A DNA stretch of 64,000 nucleotides from an uncultured Tateyamaria sp. (GTDB lineage Bacteria; Pseudomonadota; Alphaproteobacteria; Rhodobacterales; Rhodobacteraceae), in assembly GCF_947487805.1 (NCBI RefSeq), contig NZ_CANKXW010000002.1, positions 496,001 to 560,000 on the forward strand. Direction: 5' to 3'. A program made the position numbers and the translations under genes. Positions 9,619 to 20,137 of this stretch are shown here, piece after piece. Every line of letters begins with the position of its first letter. Position 1 is the stretch's first letter. The notes beneath the pieces were generated by a model. The model worked only from the letters and a program-made list of their open reading frames with translations. It had not been told where the DNA came from and ran no database searches.

Positions 9619-11268
9619 TTACCCCCCCAAAAGCGCGCGCGCAGCACCGCGTGCCTCATCTGTCACCGTATCGCCGGCCAACATGCGGGCAATCTCGTCC
9701 ACGCGGTCCGGCGCTTGCAAGGGCACGACATGGGATGTGGTCACGCCTTTGGTCACGTTCTTCTCCACCCGCCAGTGATGCGCGCCAAGCGCCGCAACCT
9801 GCGGCGAGTGAGTGACAACCAGAACCTGACCGCCCGACGCCAACGCCGCCAAGCGCCGACCCACCGCATCCGCCGTTGCACCGCCGACGCCGCGGTCAAT
9901 CTCGTCAAAAATCATGGTCAGCCCGCTCTGCTCGCGGGTCAGACAGACCTTGAGCGCCAGAAGGAACCGGCTCAACTCGCCCCCGGATGCGATCTTGTTC
10001 AAAGCGCCGGCAGGCGCACCGGGATTGGTCGCAACCGTAAACGCCACCGCATCCCGACCCTCGGGGCCTGCGGGCTCTGCTGTAATCTGCGTGGCGAACA
10101 CCGCGCGTTCCATCTTGAGCGGGGCAAGCTCGGCCATGACGGCCTTGTCCAACCCCTTGGCCGCGCGCGTCCGGCCTGCCGTCAGTTTCTCCGCAGCCGC
10201 GTCATAGGCCTGCTCGGCGCGTGCCAGCTCGGTGCTCAGGCGCGACAGGTCGGCATCACTTGCATCCAGTGCCGCGAGCTTTGCCCGCAACGTGTCGGCA
10301 AAGGCGGACAAGTCATCCGCAACCACATCATGCTTGCGCGCCAGCGCCCGAATGGCAAAAAGCCGCTCTTCGGTGTCTTCCAGCTCCGTGGCATCAAAGG
10401 TGAACGCCTCCAGCGCGCGCACGATGCCATCCGTCGCCTCATCCAGCTCGGCCATGGCCCGACCCAGCGCCGACAAAGGCGCATCAAGCTGCCCGTCAAC
10501 CTTGTCGGACGCGCCTTCCAGCCAGCGCATCGCGTCACCCAAAGCTCCTTCGGCCCCATCGTGGCCCAGCACCTGGTGGGCCTTTTGTACATCCTCGCGT
10601 ACGCGTTCCGCGCCCTGCATCAACCGGCGCTTGGTATCCAACGCCGCCTCTTCGCCCGGACGGGGATCCAGCGCATCCAGCTCGGCCACGGCATGGCGTA
10701 GGAATTCCTCTTCGGCGCGGATCTCATTCATCGCCTGCTGTGCCGCATCCAGGGCCTTGCGTGCCGCACCAACTGCACGCCACGCCGCGCGCGTGTTGTC
10801 CCGCGCCCCGTCCAGACCGGCAAACGCATCCAGAATGGCCCGGTGCCCCCGCGGGTTCAGCAACCCCCGGTCATCGTGCTGCCCGTGCAACTCGATCAAT
10901 GTCTCGCTCAGCGCGCGCAGCACCTCGCCCGAACACCGCCGGTCATTGACCCACGCCGTTTTGCGCCCATCGGCAGTGTTGACACGGCGGATGATCAACT
11001 CGTCCTCCGACGGCAGCCCCGCCTCTTCGAGAACGGCAAAGGCCGGATGCCCGGGCGCAAGATCGAACCACGCCGTCACCTCGCCCTGCGCCGCCCCTTG
11101 CCGGACCAGCTCTGCCCGCCCGCGCCAGCCCATGACAAAGCCAAGCGAATCCAGAAGGATCGACTTGCCCGCGCCGGTCTCGCCCGTCAACACGTTCAAA
11201 CCCGGCTGAAACGCCAGTTCCAGCCGGTCAATGATCAGCATGTCCGATATATCAAGACCGCGCAGCAT
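9619..11268 (-). CDS. recN: DNA repair protein RecN
   Basis: A 549-residue SMC-like ATPase acting in double-strand break repair. The N-terminal Walker A is GETGAGKSILLDS (around residue 35), the middle is two coiled-coil arms, and the C-terminal part has the ABC signature GGELSRFLLALK and Walker B MIFDEIDRGVGG followed by LVVTHSPQVAA. It is complete at family length. It lies 40 bp after bamD and is probably the last gene of the lpxC-bamD-recN run. No LexA-type operator was recognised. Confidence 0.95.
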   Translation of the reverse strand: MLRGLDISDMLIIDRLELAFQPGLNVLTGETGAGKSILLDSLGFVMGWRGRAELVRQGAAQGEVTAWFDLAPGHPAFAVLEEAGLPSEDELIIRRVNTADGRKTAWVNDRRCSGEVLRALSETLIELHGQHDDRGLLNPRGHRAILDAFAGLDGARDNTRAAWRAVGAARKALDAAQQAMNEIRAEEEFLRHAVAELDALDPRPGEEAALDTKRRLMQGAERVREDVQKAHQVLGHDGAEGALGDAMRWLEGASDKVDGQLDAPLSALGRAMAELDEATDGIVRALEAFTFDATELEDTEERLFAIRALARKHDVVADDLSAFADTLRAKLAALDASDADLSRLSTELARAEQAYDAAAEKLTAGRTRAAKGLDKAVMAELAPLKMERAVFATQITAEPAGPEGRDAVAFTVATNPGAPAGALNKIASGGELSRFLLALKVCLTREQSGLTMIFDEIDRGVGGATADAVGRRLAALASGGQVLVVTHSPQVAALGAHHWRVEKNVTKGVTTSHVVPLQAPDRVDEIARMLAGDTVTDEARGAARALLGG

Positions 11269-11308
11269 CAGCCCGTTTCCACTACATCCGGGTCACCCCG
11301 GCGTCGCC

Positions 11309-12178
11309 TCAGAGCCAACGGCCCTGGATCATTTGACGATAGACCTGGCTCAGCCAGTTGTTGCCCAGCACGCGCAGCTCCAGCCCCTGGCCGGTCAGCA
11401 GCTTGAAGCTGGCCTCGTACCATTCGGTCGACTGGAAGTTGTGGCCCAGGATCGCACCTGCGGTTTGCGCCTCGTCCGTCAGGCCCAGCGACAGGTACGC
11501 CTCGACCAGGCGGTGCAGTGCCTCTGGCGTGTGCGACGTGGTCTGGAAATCCTCGACCACGACGCGGAACCGATTGATGGATGCCGAGAAATTGTCGCGC
11601 CGCAGGTAGTACCGCCCGATCTCCATCTCCTTGGCCGCAAGATGGTCAAAGGCCAGGTCGAATTTCAGGATCGCCGATTTGGCGTATTCACTGTCGGGAT
11701 AGCGTTCGATCACCTCGCGAAGCGATTGCAGCGCCTGGAATGTCAGGCCCTGATCTCGGCCCACTTCGTCGATCTGGTCATAGTAGCTGAGCGCAAGCAG
11801 ATACTGCGCATAGGCCGCATCATCATCATCGGGGTAGAAATCGATAAATCGCTGCGCGGCGGATCGGCTGTTGGGATAGTCCTTGTCGCGATGATGAGAA
11901 AACGCCTGCATGATCAATGCACGCCGCGCCCAATCCGAATAGGGGTAAAGCCGCTCAATCTCGGAAAAATAGAAAGCGGCATCCGTCAGATCGCCTGCTT
12001 CCAGCTCGAACTCACCGCGTTCGAAAATCTGTTCGGCGGTGAATTCCTCAAGCGGGATTTCGGTCGCGTTGAAGATGCTGCCGCGCGTCGGCCGGTCATT
12101 TACTGATCCACATGCCGTCAACGTCGCCGCTACAATTGTGCCAGCGACCAACCGCGAGATGGATTTCCCACTCATCAT
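11309..12178 (-). CDS. bamD: Outer membrane protein assembly factor BamD
   Basis: A 289-residue lipoprotein of the BAM complex that inserts beta-barrel proteins in the outer membrane. The signal peptide ends in the lipobox LTAC with the acylated Cys near residue 23. Tetratricopeptide repeats follow (for example FERGEFELEAGDLTDAAFYF and YLLALSYYDQIDEVGRDQ). Two ATGs in tandem (12178 and 12175) can serve as start. The C-terminal extension is usual for alphaproteobacterial BamD. It follows lpxC, an order conserved in Rhodobacterales. Confidence 0.94.
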   Translation of the reverse strand: MMSGKSISRLVAGTIVAATLTACGSVNDRPTRGSIFNATEIPLEEFTAEQIFERGEFELEAGDLTDAAFYFSEIERLYPYSDWARRALIMQAFSHHRDKDYPNSRSAAQRFIDFYPDDDDAAYAQYLLALSYYDQIDEVGRDQGLTFQALQSLREVIERYPDSEYAKSAILKFDLAFDHLAAKEMEIGRYYLRRDNFSASINRFRVVVEDFQTTSHTPEALHRLVEAYLSLGLTDEAQTAGAILGHNFQSTEWYEASFKLLTGQGLELRVLGNNWLSQVYRQMIQGRWL

Positions 12179-12281
12179 GATTTGCTACCCCCACACGCGC
12201 CCATCACCGCCCCGTTTCGGGCTGTTTGATGGTTCTCTAGCACAAACTGAAGTCAGGGTTAAATGACGATTTGCAGGATGC

Positions 12282-13214
12282 TCAGGCAACGGCCGGGATC
12301 TCGTCCCAAACCAGCCCTGCACCGGGCAAGCGCGCCGTCATTTCCGGGTCGCAGGTGACCATGCGATAGGCGTCCGGTGTGTCAAAGAGGGTGCGCAACA
12401 GCTGATTGGTTAGCGTGTGCCCAGCCCGCGTACCGGTATAATGTCCGATCAATGGCGCACCGGCCAGCGCCAGATCGCCCAAAGCGTCCAGCATCTTGTG
12501 GCGTACAGGCTCGTCCGCGTGGCGCAAGCCACCGGGGCTGGTGACGCGATCCCCGTCAAAGACAACGGCGTTCACGCCAGGCGTGCCACCCAATGCGAGG
12601 CCACTGGCCTGCATCTTCTCAACGTCACCCTGACGACAGAACGTGCGGCTGTCGCTCAGCTCGCGGGCAAAGCTGCCATTGGACATGTTCAGCGATTTGG
12701 ACTGACGGCCAATGGCTGCATCATCGAAATCAATGTGGAAATCGATCCGCATCACTTCGGACGGCGACAGGCTTGCAGTGGCGTCCCCCTGGATCACCGA
12801 TACGGTCTTGAGCACTTCGATCGCGCGCACCCGCGCAGGCAGACGGCGCAGGCCGCGCTGCATGATTGCGCGTACGAAAGGAACCGCAGACCCATCAAGA
12901 ATTGGCACTTCGGGTCCGTCGATTTCGACCAGGGCATTGTGAATGCCGCAGCCCGCAAGCGCCGCCATCACATGCTCCACTGTCCCAACGGAGGCACCCG
13001 CAGCATTGACCAGCGTAGTACATAGGGGCGATTGATGCACCGCGTCGTAGCGTGCGGGGATAAGCGCATCGCCCTCTTCAATATCGGTACGCAAGAACCA
13101 AATGCCGTGCTCGGCCATTGCCGGACGAATCGTCAACTGCGCAGGCTTGCCGGAATGCAGTCCGCATCCGGTAAATGTAACTGGCCCTTTGACGGTCGTT
13201 TGCACTGGTCCCAC
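12282..13214 (-). CDS. lpxC: UDP-3-O-acyl-N-acetylglucosamine deacetylase LpxC
   Basis: A 310-residue zinc amidase catalysing the first committed step of lipid A synthesis. Zinc ligands are seen at His81 (GTVEHVMAAL), His239 and Asp243 (RHKMLDALGD), and the catalytic His266 lies in RAGHTL. The gene follows ftsZ but is separated from it by a strong terminator, so it needs its own promoter in 13215-13352. Confidence 0.96.
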   Translation of the reverse strand: MGPVQTTVKGPVTFTGCGLHSGKPAQLTIRPAMAEHGIWFLRTDIEEGDALIPARYDAVHQSPLCTTLVNAAGASVGTVEHVMAALAGCGIHNALVEIDGPEVPILDGSAVPFVRAIMQRGLRRLPARVRAIEVLKTVSVIQGDATASLSPSEVMRIDFHIDFDDAAIGRQSKSLNMSNGSFARELSDSRTFCRQGDVEKMQASGLALGGTPGVNAVVFDGDRVTSPGGLRHADEPVRHKMLDALGDLALAGAPLIGHYTGTRAGHTLTNQLLRTLFDTPDAYRMVTCDPEMTARLPGAGLVWDEIPAVA

Positions 13215-13250
13215 CCATCACACGATTTCAACGCCTCAACAGCTATTGGC

Positions 13251-13267
13251 TGAGACGGGGAGTCTCA
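13251..13267. repeat. Short palindrome upstream of lpxC
   Basis: TGAGAC, five bases, GTCTCA form a perfect inverted repeat about 37 bases upstream of the lpxC start, within the only stretch that can hold the lpxC promoter. It could be an operator or a chance palindrome; no known regulator was matched. Confidence 0.25.
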
Positions 13268-13352
13268 ACTCAATCTTTGTAACGGACTGAAACATGGCTG
13301 TAACATATGGGCAATATTGCGCGCATGGCGCATCAAGTTATTGTATTAAAAC

Positions 13353-13380
13353 AAAAAAAGGGCCGCCATATGGCGACCCT
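13353..13380 (-). terminator. Rho-independent terminator of ftsZ
   Basis: On the minus strand AGGGTCGCCA and TGGCGGCCCT form a ten-pair stem with one G-U pair, followed directly by seven T. It sits 22 bases after the ftsZ stop and should end dcw transcription before lpxC. Confidence 0.85.
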
Positions 13381-13402
13381 GTTATTGGTTTGTGACTGAA
13401 AA

Positions 13403-15016
13403 TCAGTTGGCCTGGCGCCGCAAAAAGGCCGGAATTTCAATCCGCTCCTGATCGGGATCAGCCGCTTCCGACGGCTGAGGTGCTGGCGCAGGGGCCGGCG
13501 CGGCGGCGCGCGCCTGCACAGGCGGTTGCTGCCGTGTCGGACGCTCTGCGGGGGTGCCCTCGGCCGTGCCAGTCATCCGGTTGATCAGAGAATTGATCCC
13601 GAAACGTGGTTTTTCCTCGGCCTGAGGCGCTGGCGCAGGGGCAGCTTGATGCCGTGCAGGCGCCGCTTTCTGCGTGGCGGCACGCAGACGGGCCAAGGCT
13701 TCGGGCGAAGGCGTACCCGGCGCGGGCGCGCGCGGGGCGACAAAGCTCTCTGCCGCGGGGGCTTCGGGCTCTGGCGTCGGTTCAAACGCGGCGACCTGAG
13801 GCTGATAGGCAGGCGGCGGCAGATCATCCGCTGCTGCAGGCGCTTCATCGGCAAAGATGTCTTCGGCCATATCCTGTGCGGCCACTTGCGTCACATCCAT
13901 CTCCTGAAACAGCGACGGCTCTTCGGCCGCTGCGGCGACGGGGGCTGGCGCGGGTTCAGGCATCGACTGCGGCGCAGGTGTTTCTGCGACATGAGGTGTC
14001 AACGGTGCCGCCATGGACCGACGCGGCACCGGGATCTCCGTGTGCACGTCGCTTGCATCGATGCCCGTGGCAACAACACTGACGCGCATCATGCCTTCCA
14101 TCGCCGTGTCGAGGGTCGAGCCCACGATGATGTTCGCGTCCGGATCGACCTCTTCGCGGATGCGGTTGGCCGCTTCGTCCAGTTCGAACAGAGTCAGATC
14201 GTGTGCACCTGTGATGTTGATCAGGACACCTTTGGCACCGCGCAGCGAAATCTCGTCCAGCAGCGGGTTGGCAATCGCCTTTTCGGCGGCTTGGATCGCG
14301 CGATCTTCGCCATCGGCCTCGCCCGTCCCCATCATTGCCTTGCCCATCTCGTCCATCACGGCACGCACATCGGCAAAGTCGAGGTTGATCAGGCCCGGAC
14401 GAACCATCAGGTCGGTTACACCCTTCACACCTTGGTACAGCACATCGTCCGCCATCGAGAACGCCTCGGTAAAGGTCGTCTTTTCGTTGGCCAGACGGAA
14501 CAGGTTCTGGTTCGGAATGATGATCAGCGTGTCGACCATCTTTTGCAGCGCCTCGACACCGTCCTCGGCCTGACGCATGCGTTTTGCACCTTCAAACTGG
14601 AACGGTTTGGTCACCACACCAACGGTCAGCACACCCAGTTCACGCGCGGCCTGCGCGATGATCGGCGCGGCCCCTGTGCCCGTGCCACCGCCCATACCGG
14701 CGGTGATAAAGCACATATGCGCGCCGGCCAGGTGGTCGACAATCTGCTCAATCGATTCTTCAGCGGCTGCGGCACCCACACTGGCACGCGCACCGGCGCC
14801 AAGGCCTTCGGTGACCTTGATCCCCAGCTGAACCCGGTTGGTTGCGGCCGACTGTTGCAGCGCCTGCGCATCCGTATTGGCAACGACGAAATCGACGCCA
14901 TCCAGCTGTTTTTCAATCATATTATTGACGGCGTTGCCACCCGCGCCACCGACACCGAACACGGTGATACGGGGTTTCAGCTCATCATGGCCGGGCATGG
15001 AGAGGTTCAAGGTCAT
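13403..15016 (-). CDS. ftsZ: Cell division protein FtsZ
   Basis: A 537-residue tubulin-like GTPase that forms the Z ring. The N-terminal domain has [15 protein letters not shown] and the tubulin signature [10 protein letters not shown] near residue 110, with the T7 loop [11 protein letters not shown]. After about residue 320 comes a long linker rich in Pro and Ala, ending in the conserved C-terminal peptide ([11 protein letters not shown]) that binds FtsA and other partners. The linker of about 200 residues is long compared with E. coli FtsZ (383 residues in all) but usual for alphaproteobacteria. It is 175 bp downstream of ftsA, leaving room for a promoter. Confidence 0.97.
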   Translation of the reverse strand: MTLNLSMPGHDELKPRITVFGVGGAGGNAVNNMIEKQLDGVDFVVANTDAQALQQSAATNRVQLGIKVTEGLGAGARASVGAAAAEESIEQIVDHLAGAHMCFITAGMGGGTGTGAAPIIAQAARELGVLTVGVVTKPFQFEGAKRMRQAEDGVEALQKMVDTLIIIPNQNLFRLANEKTTFTEAFSMADDVLYQGVKGVTDLMVRPGLINLDFADVRAVMDEMGKAMMGTGEADGEDRAIQAAEKAIANPLLDEISLRGAKGVLINITGAHDLTLFELDEAANRIREEVDPDANIIVGSTLDTAMEGMMRVSVVATGIDASDVHTEIPVPRRSMAAPLTPHVAETPAPQSMPEPAPAPVAAAAEEPSLFQEMDVTQVAAQDMAEDIFADEAPAAADDLPPPAYQPQVAAFEPTPEPEAPAAESFVAPRAPAPGTPSPEALARLRAATQKAAPARHQAAPAPAPQAEEKPRFGINSLINRMTGTAEGTPAERPTRQQPPVQARAAAPAPAPAPQPSEAADPDQERIEIPAFLRRQAN

Positions 15017-15191
15017 GGGTCAGGTCCGCCTGTGTGGTTTGCCGCATTCGCGGGTGTTTTTGTGCCTAAATCGCCACAATCCTAGCGTTTCACCGCCCCA
15101 CCGTCACCTATAAAACGCAGATTTACCGCAAAATATGGGCGAATTCTTGCTACCGTTCACTCTATGTCGGCAATCGGACCAGATGTTGCGG

Positions 15192-16526
15192 CTACCAGTT
15201 GTCGCGGAACCACTTGACCGCGCGGCGCAAGCTGCGCGCAGGATACCGATTGTGGGGCACGTCAAAATCCCACCATTCGTCCTGCGGATGCGCCGCAAAC
15301 AGGGCGAGTCCCACCGCAGACGCAAATCCCGGGCCGGTTGCCGCCTGAGGCAAGCCATGTACGCGCAGCGGACGACCAAGGCGGACCTGCTGGCCCAGAA
15401 TTTTGGACGCCAGCCCGTCGAGGCCGGGGATCTGGCTGCCCCCACCGGTCAGAACAATCTGCTGGCTGGGCAGGTGGTCAAAGCCCGCCGCATCCAGACG
15501 GGCGCGTACTTCCTCAAGGATTTCCTCGACACGCGGGCGCATGATGCCGATCAGTTCGGCGCGCGACGCGGTACGCCGGTCATGTTCGTAATCGCCGGTA
15601 TCTCCGCCGATCTCGATCATCTCGCGATCATCCATGCCCGTGGCATGGACCCCGCCATAGAATGTCTTGATCCGCTCGGCATTGGCCGTGGGCACTTGCA
15701 GGCCCATGGAAATGTCCGACGTCACGTGGTCCCCACCCATGCGCACAGCATCGGCATAGATCATGTGTTTCTTGATAAAGATCGAGATGCCGGTGGACCC
15801 GCCGCCCAAATCGATACAGGCCGCCCCCAATTCCTGTTCGTCCTCGACCAGTGCCGCAATACCGGACGCATAGGCCGAGGATGCAATGCCCGCCAGTTCC
15901 AGATCACAGCGTTTCACACAATGCGCCAGATGCTGGACCGCAGCGGCATCGACTGTCAGCATATGCAGATCAACGGCCAGTTCATTGCCCAACTGCCCGC
16001 GCGGATCGGACAGGCCCGACCGATGGTCGAGCGCAAAATTCACCGGCTGCGCGTGCAGCACCTCGCGGTTTTCACCGTAATCCGGCACGTCACAGCGCGA
16101 CAGCACCTGTGCGACGTCCTGTTCTGTCACCACCTGCCCTTCCAGATCCACCTGCGCATCAAGGCCATAGCTGCGCGGCTCAGCGCCGGAGAAACAGGCA
16201 ATGACGTGATCGACCCGAATACCGGCCATCTTCTGCGCCGCCTGCAGGGCCGTGCGAATGGCGCGCTCCGTCTCCTGCATCGCGCAGATCTCGCCAAAGC
16301 GGACACCGCGCGACCGCGTGGTCGCGGCACCGATCACCCGAAAGCCTGACTGCCCGGCCAGCGATCCGATCTCGCCCTCATCGCCCAGCTTGTTCGTGCC
16401 ATCGAACCGCAGCACGAGGCAGGCGATCTTGGAACTGCCGACGTCCAGAATGGCCACAACGCCCCGCTGCATCGCGATCTTGCGCATGTTCCGCATGCTG
16501 CGTTGGTTGTCATAAAGATCGGTCAT
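15192..16526 (-). CDS. ftsA: Cell division protein FtsA
   Basis: A 444-residue actin-like ATPase that ties FtsZ to the inner membrane. Phosphate-binding motifs are AILDVGSSKIACL near residue 25 and CIDLGGGSTGISIF near residue 215. The C-terminal amphipathic helix (SLRRAVKWFRDNW) is the membrane-targeting sequence. The start ATG at 16526 lies 5 bp after the ftsQ stop; an in-frame start 45 bases earlier would lie inside ftsQ and gives an untypical N-terminus. Confidence 0.95.
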   Translation of the reverse strand: MTDLYDNQRSMRNMRKIAMQRGVVAILDVGSSKIACLVLRFDGTNKLGDEGEIGSLAGQSGFRVIGAATTRSRGVRFGEICAMQETERAIRTALQAAQKMAGIRVDHVIACFSGAEPRSYGLDAQVDLEGQVVTEQDVAQVLSRCDVPDYGENREVLHAQPVNFALDHRSGLSDPRGQLGNELAVDLHMLTVDAAAVQHLAHCVKRCDLELAGIASSAYASGIAALVEDEQELGAACIDLGGGSTGISIFIKKHMIYADAVRMGGDHVTSDISMGLQVPTANAERIKTFYGGVHATGMDDREMIEIGGDTGDYEHDRRTASRAELIGIMRPRVEEILEEVRARLDAAGFDHLPSQQIVLTGGGSQIPGLDGLASKILGQQVRLGRPLRVHGLPQAATGPGFASAVGLALFAAHPQDEWWDFDVPHNRYPARSLRRAVKWFRDNW

Positions 16527-16531
16527 CACTG

Positions 16532-17410
16532 TTACTCGGTCCTGGAATTCAACTGTCTGATCCGCCACCATTCTTCGGTGGCAGTGCTGTTCATGCGTAC
16601 CGTGGGACGCTGCGCGAGGCGCAAATCCACACGTGCGATGTCGCGGCGCAGGACCTCTTCGACCCCGTCCAGAGCGATCACGCGCTCAAGCGCGCTGACA
16701 GCATCCGTGGCCGGGAGCATGATGCGTTGGTCGCGGTCCAGAACAACGTCCCAGCGCCGATCCCCCAGCCGCACAAGGCCGCGCATCCGATCCCCCAGCG
16801 GCGCACCGGCGCGCACAAGTGCAAGGGCCTCATCCACGTGGCCAGACGCCCCCTCACCCGCGATCACCGGCAAGTCGGGCCGCAGGTCGCGGCGGTCAAT
16901 CGGGCCAACCTCGACACCGCCTGCGTCAATCAACATCAACCCTTCGGGCCGCCGCCAGATCGCAACGGGCAGGCGCGGCACGATGTCAATTTGCAGCACG
17001 CCGCCCGGACGGATACGTACGCTGGCCTCCCTGACCGGGGGCATCTCCATGATGCGCGCCCGTATGGCCGCAGGCTCCAGATCAAAGGATGAAATCGGGA
17101 AATCGATTGGAACAGCGGCGCGGATGTTGTCGGCGAGGGGCGCATCGCCACCGTCGATGGCCATCAGGTTGACCATGAACTCGGGCCGTTGCTCGATGCT
17201 CGCACGCGCTTCGGCGACAGTATCGCGGATGGCCTGCTGCGTGTTGGGATCCGACAGCCACCACGTGGCCACACCCAGCGACAGCGCAAAGGGCACCCCG
17301 GCCCGCACGGTCAGGCGAAAGAGCGGCGTCAGCATCAGGCGCTGCATGCGCCACGACCACCGCGAAGGTGCGGGATCGGCCTTGGGGGTGCGGCGGCCTA
17401 GCGGCTGCAT
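16532..17410 (-). CDS. ftsQ: Cell division protein FtsQ
   Basis: A 292-residue bitopic inner membrane protein of the divisome (FtsQLB). A basic N-terminal tail is followed by one membrane segment (about residues 33-52, [17 protein letters not shown]), a POTRA domain ([18 protein letters not shown]) and the FtsQ domain. The start at 17410 ([13 protein letters not shown]) overlaps the end of ddl by 13 bases, which fits translational coupling. A longer open frame to 17590 lies inside ddl and was not used. Confidence 0.93.
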   Translation of the reverse strand: MQPLGRRTPKADPAPSRWSWRMQRLMLTPLFRLTVRAGVPFALSLGVATWWLSDPNTQQAIRDTVAEARASIEQRPEFMVNLMAIDGGDAPLADNIRAAVPIDFPISSFDLEPAAIRARIMEMPPVREASVRIRPGGVLQIDIVPRLPVAIWRRPEGLMLIDAGGVEVGPIDRRDLRPDLPVIAGEGASGHVDEALALVRAGAPLGDRMRGLVRLGDRRWDVVLDRDQRIMLPATDAVSALERVIALDGVEEVLRRDIARVDLRLAQRPTVRMNSTATEEWWRIRQLNSRTE

Positions 17411-18321
17411 GAGGCATCCTCCACCATCCACGCGCACAGCTCCCCAAAGGAGATACCCGCGCACTGCGCCTGTTCCGGCGTCAACGAGGTCGGCGTCATG
17501 CCGGGCTGCGTGTTTGTCTCCAACAGGACCAGCCCCGCGGCCCCCTTGCTCTCGTCCCAGCGGAAATCTGTCCGGCTGACACCGCGACACCCCAGCGCGT
17601 TATGCGCCCGGACGGCATAGTCGAGGCACATCTCGGCAATTTCAGTGGGCACGTCAGCCGGGATCACGTGGCGCGATCCACCGGGCTTGTACTTGGCATC
17701 ATAGTCGTACCAACCATCCGTCAGGATGTCAGTCACACCCAGCGCGCGGGTGCCCATGACGGTTGTCGTCAACTCGCGCCCCGGCGCAAAGGCCTCGACC
17801 ATCACGATCTCGGGCATGTCAGCGGCCAGCCTGGGGGGCGCATTGCTGCCTTCCGCGACAAGGTATACGCCAACGCTCGAACCTTCGTTGTTCGGTTTGA
17901 CCACGTAAGGCGGCGCCATCACATGGCTCTCCGACACCTCGGCCGCAGGGGCAAGCACACTCTCGACGACAGGCAGCCCCACGGATCTGAACACATCCTT
18001 GCTGCGCTGCTTGTCCATCGCAAGGGCCGAGGCCAGCACCCCGGAATGCGAATAGGGCAGCCCCAGCCACTCCAGCAGACCCTGCACACAGCCGTCTTCG
18101 CCCCAACGGCCATGCAGGCAATTGAGAACCGCGTCCGGTTGAATGGATGTCAGAACAGAAGCAAGGTCCGGGCCAGCATCGACCTCGACCACTTCAAATC
18201 CTCTGCCCCGTAGTGCGGTTGCGCAAGCTTGCCCTGTCGACAGCGACACTTCGCGTTCCGCCGAAGGGCCACCCAATAACACCGCCACTTTCGGGGACGT
18301 CCTGCTCGACTGACCCGCCAT
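17398..18321 (-). CDS. ddl: D-alanine--D-alanine ligase
   Basis: A 307-residue ATP-grasp enzyme joining two D-alanines for the peptidoglycan stem. Visible motifs are [16 protein letters not shown] at the N-terminus, the ATP-binding [13 protein letters not shown] near residue 140, FRWDES and the C-terminal [15 protein letters not shown]. It lies between murB and ftsQ in standard dcw order. Confidence 0.95.
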   Translation of the reverse strand: MAGQSSRTSPKVAVLLGGPSAEREVSLSTGQACATALRGRGFEVVEVDAGPDLASVLTSIQPDAVLNCLHGRWGEDGCVQGLLEWLGLPYSHSGVLASALAMDKQRSKDVFRSVGLPVVESVLAPAAEVSESHVMAPPYVVKPNNEGSSVGVYLVAEGSNAPPRLAADMPEIVMVEAFAPGRELTTTVMGTRALGVTDILTDGWYDYDAKYKPGGSRHVIPADVPTEIAEMCLDYAVRAHNALGCRGVSRTDFRWDESKGAAGLVLLETNTQPGMTPTSLTPEQAQCAGISFGELCAWMVEDASCSR

Positions 18322-18410
18322 GTGCCTCTAAGTCCCGGAGCCCGTTTGCGGACCCTCATAATTGATGCCAGTTGTTGTTTGATTTTCTGGCCTGCCCTGC
18401 GTGTGGTGCC

Positions 18411-19334
18411 CTAGTCCGGTTCACCGACCCGCATGATTTCCCATTCTAGCGTGATGCCGCTGGAATCGTAAACCTTTTTTCGCACGTCTTCGCCCAATCC
18501 CTCAAGATCCGCCGCCGTGGCATCGCCCGTGTTGATCAGGAAGTTGGAGTGTTTCTCGCTCATCTGGGCGCCGCCGCGCCGCGCGCCGCGCAGTCCCGCA
18601 TCGTCAATCACCTTCCATGCCTTGAGATCATGCACGTCATCGGCCTGCCCGGTAGACGAAAATCCCGCTGGATTGCGAAAGGTGGACCCTGCGCTGCGGT
18701 CCTTGGTCGGTTGTGTCGCGTCCCGTTTCGCCAATTGGTCGACCATGCGCGCCTCCAGCGCCTCTGCGTCGCCCGCAGGCGCGCGCAACGTCACGTGGGT
18801 CAGTACCGCGCCCTCGGGCAGATCGCTTTGACGGTAGCGAAAGTTCAACGCCCCTGCTTCCAGCGTTGTGATGGTCCCGTCGCGCAGCACCACGCGCGCG
18901 CTCTCGAAAACGTCGGCGGTATAGCTTCCGTAACAGCCCGCGTTCATGCGCACGGCTCCTCCGATGGATCCCGGAATGGTGCGCAGGAATGTCAGATCCA
19001 GCCCCGCCTCTGCCGCCCGGCGCGCCACATGCGCGTCCAGCGCGGCGGCCCCTGCGGTGACGCGATCGCCCTTGATCTCGATCCCGTTGAACCCGCGACC
19101 CAGCCGGATCACCACGGCGCGCAGGCCGCCATCGCGCACGATCAGGTTGCTGCCCACACCCATGGGAAACACTGGCACCTGCGGGTCAACGGCCGACAGA
19201 AACGCGCTCAGGTCTTCGACGTCGGCAGGTTGGAACAGCCAGTCCGCAGGACCGCCCACACGCAACCACGTGAGCGTCGACAAATCGCGTTGCGGGGTCA
19301 GCGTGCCACGCACAGAAGGCAGATCATAACTCAT
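18411..19334 (-). CDS. murB: UDP-N-acetylenolpyruvoylglucosamine reductase MurB
   Basis: A 307-residue FAD enzyme that reduces UDP-GlcNAc-enolpyruvate to UDP-MurNAc. FAD-binding [12 protein letters not shown] and [17 protein letters not shown] are present, and the catalytic serine lies in [13 protein letters not shown]. It is of the shorter type II MurB. It follows the four small membrane proteins after a 31-bp gap. Confidence 0.95.
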   Translation of the reverse strand: MSYDLPSVRGTLTPQRDLSTLTWLRVGGPADWLFQPADVEDLSAFLSAVDPQVPVFPMGVGSNLIVRDGGLRAVVIRLGRGFNGIEIKGDRVTAGAAALDAHVARRAAEAGLDLTFLRTIPGSIGGAVRMNAGCYGSYTADVFESARVVLRDGTITTLEAGALNFRYRQSDLPEGAVLTHVTLRAPAGDAEALEARMVDQLAKRDATQPTKDRSAGSTFRNPAGFSSTGQADDVHDLKAWKVIDDAGLRGARRGGAQMSEKHSNFLINTGDATAADLEGLGEDVRKKVYDSSGITLEWEIMRVGEPD

Positions 19335-19365
19335 GGCCGCGGCATCGCCTGATGCGCCGCCAAGG

Positions 19366-19635
19366 TCAAGTGGCCTTGGCGTGGCGCTGCATCAACCAGC
19401 CCAGGATCGCGCCTCCCAACAGGCCGCCAGCGAGGGGCGGCGCCATCAACAGGGCAACGATGCTCGTCACGAACCCGTCGCCGGGCAAGGCATCCGCGGG
19501 TACGTTCAAGACCAGCAGGAACACACCGACACAGGCACACAAGGCAAAGGCCAGCGCCCGGACCATGAACCGCTGCGCCATCACATAACCCGCGACAGAG
19601 CCCAGAAACAGCGTCGCAATCGCAATGGCCGTCAT
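19366..19635 (-). CDS. Small membrane protein upstream of murB
   Basis: An 89-residue protein with three hydrophobic segments (residues 1-20, 26-46 and 55-82; the last is Gly-rich, [13 protein letters not shown]) and a basic C-terminus. I do not recognise a named family. The start ATG at 19635 overlaps the stop of the preceding DUF2484 gene (ATGA), so the two are coupled. It belongs to a set of four tiny membrane proteins between murC and murB, implying an envelope role that is not known. Confidence 0.7.
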   Translation of the reverse strand: MTAIAIATLFLGSVAGYVMAQRFMVRALAFALCACVGVFLLVLNVPADALPGDGFVTSIVALLMAPPLAGGLLGGAILGWLMQRHAKAT

Positions 19636-19880
19636 CGCAGCACCCTCCCCTTGATCCAGCGGCTGAGATAGATGACCGGCCAGCGCAGAACGCTCATCCC
19701 CGCCGCCAGAACCAGAAGGCCGATCCAAGGCCCGTGCTGCCAGGTGACGTATCCCACGATGGGAATGCCGATCGCAATCAGCCCATAGGCATTGGTCCAG
19801 TGATTGTCCTTGCTGGGAAACATCGCCATCACGTTGGCAATCAGGGCCCATGCACAGGCAAGAATAAGAGACAGGCTCAT
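19632..19880 (-). CDS. DUF2484 family membrane protein (copy 2)
   Basis: An 82-residue protein with three membrane segments (MSLSLILACAWALIANVMA at the start, AYGLIAIGIPIVGYVTW, then WIGLLVLAAGMSVLRWPVIYL) and a basic tail. DUF2484 proteins are found almost only in Rhodobacterales, commonly beside murC and murB; their function is unknown. The ATG at 19880 overlaps the stop of the preceding gene (ATGA). It shares with the next gene upstream the pattern MSxLRxPxxYL followed by a basic tail. Confidence 0.78.
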   Translation of the reverse strand: MSLSLILACAWALIANVMAMFPSKDNHWTNAYGLIAIGIPIVGYVTWQHGPWIGLLVLAAGMSVLRWPVIYLSRWIKGRVLR

Positions 19881-20137
19881 GAGCGCAACTCCGGTGGCAA
19901 TTGAGGGTTTTGACCGCGGGCCTTGGCCCAGAGGTATCGCAGCGGATTGCGGAACATCGACACGAACGCCGCCAGCGCAAGGACACCCGCCCACCAGGCA
20001 ACCGACAGGCCAATCCACAGGATCAGCAGTGGAGCTGCGATCAACAGGGCAACACCAGGGATGTACTGGTGCCGTATGGGCAGCATCGCAACAGCAGTGG
20101 CGGCAAAGACCCAAAGTATGCAAGCCCAGACGAGCAT
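19877..20137 (-). CDS. DUF2484 family membrane protein (copy 1)
   Basis: An 86-residue protein with the same plan as the following gene: [20 protein letters not shown], a second segment of Ile, Leu and Val, a third WWAGVLALAAFVSMF, then RNPLRYLWAKARG. It looks like a diverged tandem duplicate. The ATG at 20137 shares its A with the stop of the 75-residue protein upstream (TGATG), so translation is probably coupled. Confidence 0.75.
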   Translation of the reverse strand: MLVWACILWVFAATAVAMLPIRHQYIPGVALLIAAPLLILWIGLSVAWWAGVLALAAFVSMFRNPLRYLWAKARGQNPQLPPELRS